Positions 55,060 through 58,839 of a stretch of DNA of 58,839 nt are shown here, one piece after another. Source of the DNA: Cytophagales bacterium (GTDB lineage Bacteria > Bacteroidota > Bacteroidia > Cytophagales > Cyclobacteriaceae); assembly GCA_022360055.1 (NCBI GenBank), contig JAKSDO010000025.1:1-58839 (forward strand), written 5' to 3'. Numbering within the stretch: the stretch's first letter is position 1; the number at the start of each line of letters is the position of its first letter. A model generated the notes under the pieces. The model had not been told where the DNA came from. It ran no database searches and saw only the letters and a list, made by a program, of their open reading frames with translations. Position numbers and translations under genes: made by a program.

Positions 55060-57552
55060 ATGAGTAAAAAAAAGAAAGAATTAGATACATCCCTGACATT
55101 TTCGAGTTTTAATGAAGAGGATTCCGGAGAATTGATCCAATTGATAGCACCAGAAGAGGATGAGGGGATGTCGGGCGATCCTTTACCTGACAAAATCCCG
55201 ATTTTACCCATTCGCAACACAGTTTTATTCCCGGGAGTGGTGATTCCGATAACAGTTGGAAGACAAAAGTCGATCAGGTTAGTAAAAAATTCATATCGGG
55301 GCGATCGGATAATTGGTGTAGTGGCTCAAAAAAATATAAAGCAGGAAGATCCAAAATTTGAGGATTTGTATAATGTCGGCACGGTCGCGAGGATCGTAAA
55401 AATGTTGGTGCTTCCGGACGGAAATACCACCATAATTATCCAGGGGAAACAAAGATTTGAAATTACGGAATGGGGCAAGGAAGAACCTTTTCTTGTAGCT
55501 CATGTCAAGTATCTTGAGGATAAATTCCCTGTAAAAAATAAAAGAGAGACCAAGGCGATCATTCAGTCCATAAAGGATGCTGCGTATAAAATTCTAAAAT
55601 TGAATCCGGAAATCCCTCAAGAGGCGCAAATAGCCATAGACAATATCGATAGCCCAAGTTTTTTAACTCATTTTCTGTCTTCCAATTTAAGCGCTGACGT
55701 CGATGTAAAACAAAAGCTTCTCGAAATCAACAATGGGGCCAAACGTGCGACGCTATTGCTCGAATATATGCTGAAGGACGTTCAGGTTCTGGAACTGAAG
55801 CAGGAGATACAAAATAAGGTTCATTCCGACATTGATCAACAGCAAAGAGATTATTTCCTGAGGCAACAGATAAAAATATTGCAGGATGAGCTGGGGAACG
55901 AGGGGCCCGACCACGAGCTGAATTTGTTGCGGGAGAAGTCTAAAAAGAAAAAATGGGAGCCGGAGGTCCGCGAGCATTTTGATAAGGAATGCGATAAAAT
56001 CATGCGGATGAATCCTGCGGCTGCCGAATACCCGGTAGCAATGAATTACGTGGAGTTTTTAATTGATCTTCCCTGGAATGATTTTACTAAAGATAATTTC
56101 GATCTGAAAAGAGCTCAGAAGATTTTAGACCGGGATCATTACGGACTGGAAAAAATTAAAGAAAGGATCATAGAATTCCTTGCGGTGAGGAAGCTTAAAA
56201 ACGATTTAAAAGGCCCAATTCTGTGTTTGTATGGCCCTCCGGGCGTTGGAAAGACAAGTCTCGGAAAATCCGTAGCCAAAGCCCTGAACAGAAAATATGT
56301 GAGAATGTCTCTTGGCGGAGTTCATGATGAAGCCGAGATTCGCGGACATCGAAAGACCTATGTCGGGGCAATGCCCGGAAAAATAATTCATCACATTAAA
56401 AAGGTAAAATCCGCAAATCCGGTGTTTGTCCTGGATGAGATCGATAAGGTGAGTTCGGATTTCCGGGGCGATCCTTCTTCTGCCTTGTTGGAGGTGCTCG
56501 ATCCGGAGCAGAACAATACGTTCAGCGATAATTATTTGGAATTGGACTACGATTTGTCAAATGTACTTTTTATTGCAACTGCCAATACCCTGGATACCAT
56601 ACAGCCGGCGCTGCGAGATCGAATGGAGATCATTGAGTTAACCGGCTATACACTGGAAGAAAAAGTGCAAATAGCCAAAAAGCATCTCATACCCAAACAA
56701 CGGGAAGAGCACGGATTAAAGGCAAAAGATATTTCCATTACAAATGAAGCCATAGTAAAAATAATTGAAAACTACAGCAGAGAATCCGGCGTTCGAACAC
56801 TGGAACGGTTGGTTGGCAAAGTAATTCGCTATGTGGCCAAATCGGTGGCAATGGAAGATCAATATCAAAAGCGGATCACGCCGGCGCTTGTAAGAGAAAT
56901 ATTGGGCGCGGAGCGATTTGATAAGGAATTGTATGAGGACAATAATACATCGGGTGTTGTTACCGGATTGGCGTGGACCCAGGTAGGAGGAGAAATATTA
57001 TTTATCGAGTCCAGCCTCAGTAAAGGAAAGGGTAAGCTGACGCTCTCCGGTCAGTTGGGTGACGTTATGAAGGAATCGGCGATGGCGGCTTTGTCTTATT
57101 TAAGATCAAATGCGGACAAGTTAAACATTGACTATCGGATATTCGAACAATACGATCTTCATATTCATGTCCCTGCCGGGGCAGTTCCCAAAGACGGCCC
57201 GTCCGCGGGAGTTACGATGCTCACTTCATTGGCGTCGGTGTTTACGCAGCGAAAGGTAAAAGCGAAACTTGCGATGACAGGAGAAATAACACTTCGGGGG
57301 AAGGTTTTACCCGTGGGCGGCATAAAAGAAAAGATACTGGCAGCAAGAAGAGCCGGCATTAAAGAGGTCATATTGTGCGATAAAAACAGGAAGGATATCG
57401 AAGAGATTGATGAGAATTATCTTTCGTTATTGAAAATTCATTATGTCGATTCGGTAGACCAGGTTATGGATCTGGCCTTACTTGATGAAAAGGTAAGCAA
57501 TCCGATGACTTTGGAAATTACGGATACAAATACGTTGGTATCTCAAAGCTAA
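55060..57552 (+). CDS. lon: ATP-dependent protease Lon
   Basis: This 830-aa protease has a LonN substrate-binding domain (PILPIRNTVLFPGVVIPITV start), a coiled-coil linker, and an AAA+ module with Walker A GPPGVGKTS. The peptidase domain holds the Ser715-Lys756 dyad (DGPSAG and GGIKEK). It removes misfolded and short-lived regulatory proteins. The frame begins with a GTG at 55033, but the ATG at 55060 has an AGGAAG ribosome-binding site 8-9 bases upstream, so it was chosen. It is followed by hslU, giving two AAA+ proteases together. Confidence 0.96.
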   Translation: MSKKKKELDTSLTFSSFNEEDSGELIQLIAPEEDEGMSGDPLPDKIPILPIRNTVLFPGVVIPITVGRQKSIRLVKNSYRGDRIIGVVAQKNIKQEDPKFEDLYNVGTVARIVKMLVLPDGNTTIIIQGKQRFEITEWGKEEPFLVAHVKYLEDKFPVKNKRETKAIIQSIKDAAYKILKLNPEIPQEAQIAIDNIDSPSFLTHFLSSNLSADVDVKQKLLEINNGAKRATLLLEYMLKDVQVLELKQEIQNKVHSDIDQQQRDYFLRQQIKILQDELGNEGPDHELNLLREKSKKKKWEPEVREHFDKECDKIMRMNPAAAEYPVAMNYVEFLIDLPWNDFTKDNFDLKRAQKILDRDHYGLEKIKERIIEFLAVRKLKNDLKGPILCLYGPPGVGKTSLGKSVAKALNRKYVRMSLGGVHDEAEIRGHRKTYVGAMPGKIIHHIKKVKSANPVFVLDEIDKVSSDFRGDPSSALLEVLDPEQNNTFSDNYLELDYDLSNVLFIATANTLDTIQPALRDRMEIIELTGYTLEEKVQIAKKHLIPKQREEHGLKAKDISITNEAIVKIIENYSRESGVRTLERLVGKVIRYVAKSVAMEDQYQKRITPALVREILGAERFDKELYEDNNTSGVVTGLAWTQVGGEILFIESSLSKGKGKLTLSGQLGDVMKESAMAALSYLRSNADKLNIDYRIFEQYDLHIHVPAGAVPKDGPSAGVTMLTSLASVFTQRKVKAKLAMTGEITLRGKVLPVGGIKEKILAARRAGIKEVILCDKNRKDIEEIDENYLSLLKIHYVDSVDQVMDLALLDEKVSNPMTLEITDTNTLVSQS

Positions 57553-57622
57553 ATTGAAAAATAGATTTCTCTGAATTGATTAAAATTACGGATAGGGTGA
57601 TAGAGTATATTAAACCATTGAT

Positions 57623-58839
57623 ATGAAAGGATTTGAAGAACAAAATCTGACTCCGAGACAAATTGTAGCTGAACTGGATAAATATATCATAGGCCAAAGC
57701 GATGCCAAAAAGAACGTGGCTATAGCCATGCGAAATCGATGGCGGCGCATGAACGTAAAGTCGGAAATTAAAGGCGATATAATCCCGAATAATATATTGA
57801 TGATCGGGGCAACAGGGGTCGGTAAAACCGAAATTGCTCGCAGAATTGCCAAAATAACAAAGGCCCCTTTTACAAAGGTTGAGGCATCGAAATTCACAGA
57901 AGTGGGATATGTCGGACGGGACGTGGAATCTATGGTGCGGGACCTGGTGCAACAAAGTGTGAATTTGGTAAAAACCATGAAGAAGGAGAATGTCCGGGAA
58001 AAGGCGCAAGAAAATGTAGAGCACATTATTCTCGATGCGCTTATACCGCCGATAAATCCCACCTCAGCCACCAAGAAGGTGATCGAACACGGGGAATCCG
58101 AAGTTCCTAAAACCGATGCGGAACTAAATGAAAAGACAAGAGCGCGATTTCGTGAAAAAATCAGAAAGGGAGAACTTGACGGCAGAAAAATCGATATTAG
58201 TGTTAAGCAGCCAAGTACCGGCGGAGTCGGTATGATCGGGGGAGGCATGATGGATGAATCTTCCATGATCAATCTTCAGGAGATGCTCGGTAATATGCTG
58301 CCTAAAAAGACCAAAAGAAGAAAGGTAACTATTGCCGAGGCAAGAAAGCTGTTGTTGGAGGAAGAAAGCTCCAAGCTTATAGACATGGATGAGGTGAAAG
58401 AAGAGGCCATAGAGCGGGCCGAAAATGCCGGCATTATTTTTATAGATGAAATTGATAAAATAGCGAGTAATGTAAATAAAGGATCAGGCCCTGACGTAAG
58501 CAGGGAAGGTGTGCAGCGGGATTTGCTTCCGATTGTGGAAGGGAGCACCGTTAATACGAAATTTGGCATAATTAAAACAGACCATATCCTGTTTATAGCA
58601 GCGGGGGCATTTCATGTTTCCAAGCCGGCAGACTTAATTCCTGAACTTCAGGGCAGATTCCCCATTCGGGTCGAACTGGATAATTTGACAAAAGAGGATT
58701 TTATCCGAATTTTGAGAGAACCTAAGAACGCACTTACAAAACAATATGCAGCCCTGTTTGAGGCCGAGTGTGTCGAGATATCCTTCAATGACGACGCCCT
58801 GGAATTATTGGCAGAAAAAGCATTTCAAATAAATGAAGA
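57623..58839 (+). CDS. hslU: HslU (ClpY) ATPase subunit, partial at window end
   Basis: The open frame from ATG 57623 continues beyond the window (405 codons are seen). The start MKGFEEQNLTPRQIVAELDKYIIGQ is typical of HslU. Walker A is GATGVGKTE, the I-domain has RARFREKIRKGELDGRKID, Walker B is AGIIFIDEIDKIAS, and IPELQGRFPIRVEL is in the sensor region. HslU unfolds substrates for the HslV peptidase. hslV, usually immediately upstream of hslU, is not in this window; upstream is lon, 70 bases away. Confidence 0.94.
   Translation, partial: MKGFEEQNLTPRQIVAELDKYIIGQSDAKKNVAIAMRNRWRRMNVKSEIKGDIIPNNILMIGATGVGKTEIARRIAKITKAPFTKVEASKFTEVGYVGRDVESMVRDLVQQSVNLVKTMKKENVREKAQENVEHIILDALIPPINPTSATKKVIEHGESEVPKTDAELNEKTRARFREKIRKGELDGRKIDISVKQPSTGGVGMIGGGMMDESSMINLQEMLGNMLPKKTKRRKVTIAEARKLLLEEESSKLIDMDEVKEEAIERAENAGIIFIDEIDKIASNVNKGSGPDVSREGVQRDLLPIVEGSTVNTKFGIIKTDHILFIAAGAFHVSKPADLIPELQGRFPIRVELDNLTKEDFIRILREPKNALTKQYAALFEAECVEISFNDDALELLAEKAFQINE

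Overview
The window looks like a chromosomal segment of a Gram-negative member of the Bacteroidota, probably Cytophagia-like, although the order cannot be fixed from sequence alone. Evidence: many genes are preceded by the Bacteroidota -7 promoter element TAnnTTTG rather than a sigma70-type -10. The segment carries LpxH (lipid A), MenD/MenE (menaquinone), an HEXXH metalloprotease of a kind common in Bacteroidota, a PD40/OmpA envelope protein and small Bacteroidota-type outer membrane proteins. The content is mainly housekeeping and envelope genes. I see no insertion sequence, prophage, CRISPR array, rRNA or tRNA.

Layout. 1-531 is a gene-free repeat region with palindromes. 532-9532 (minus strand) holds an unknown protein, a GNAT acetyltransferase, a large exported zinc metalloprotease, an exported GH2 beta-galactosidase, a zinc alcohol dehydrogenase, a ClbS/DfsB-fold protein and a decayed UPF0158-like fragment. 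9897-17488 (minus) is a ferredoxin-linked 2-oxoacid block in two units separated by a terminator: korA-korB, and nifJ with a dihydroorotate dehydrogenase-like protein. 17730-20935 (minus) holds riboflavin synthase, an orphan protein with kinase-fold hallmarks, a GT-B glycosyltransferase and a lone acyl carrier protein. 20996-23717 is an NtrB/NtrC-type two-component system. 24067-28222 (minus) reads rsfS-ftsH-lpxH-exported protein. 28263-33402 (plus) holds birA, ahcY, a BASS-family transporter and a PlsC-type acyltransferase, with a small membrane protein on the minus strand. 33711-36850 holds cyclophilin, DinB polymerase IV, a 98-aa unknown and a LexA-like self-cleaving repressor. 37063-41326 (minus) reads menD-menE-unknown-outer membrane protein. 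41972-46625 (plus) holds transketolase, an HDAC-like deacetylase, rhomboid protease and Skp/OmpH. 46943-58839 holds DegP/HtrA (minus), GH3-like protein, Dxr and RseP (plus), PD40/OmpA (minus), then Lon and a partial HslU (plus).

How the genes fit together. A strong theme is envelope biogenesis and quality control: LpxH, FtsH, Skp, DegP, RseP, rhomboid, PD40/OmpA, Lon and HslU. A second is low-potential electron metabolism: NifJ, KorAB, a DHOD-like partner and menaquinone synthesis. I see no single gene cluster that is clearly a new system. The most interesting unexplained items are the kinase-fold orphan at 18350-19411, the palindrome-rich divergent region between dinB and the 98-aa gene next to a LexA-like repressor, paired CRP/FNR-like palindromes upstream of nifJ, a plus-strand terminator with no gene in front of it at 24038-24064, and several intergenic inverted-repeat elements.
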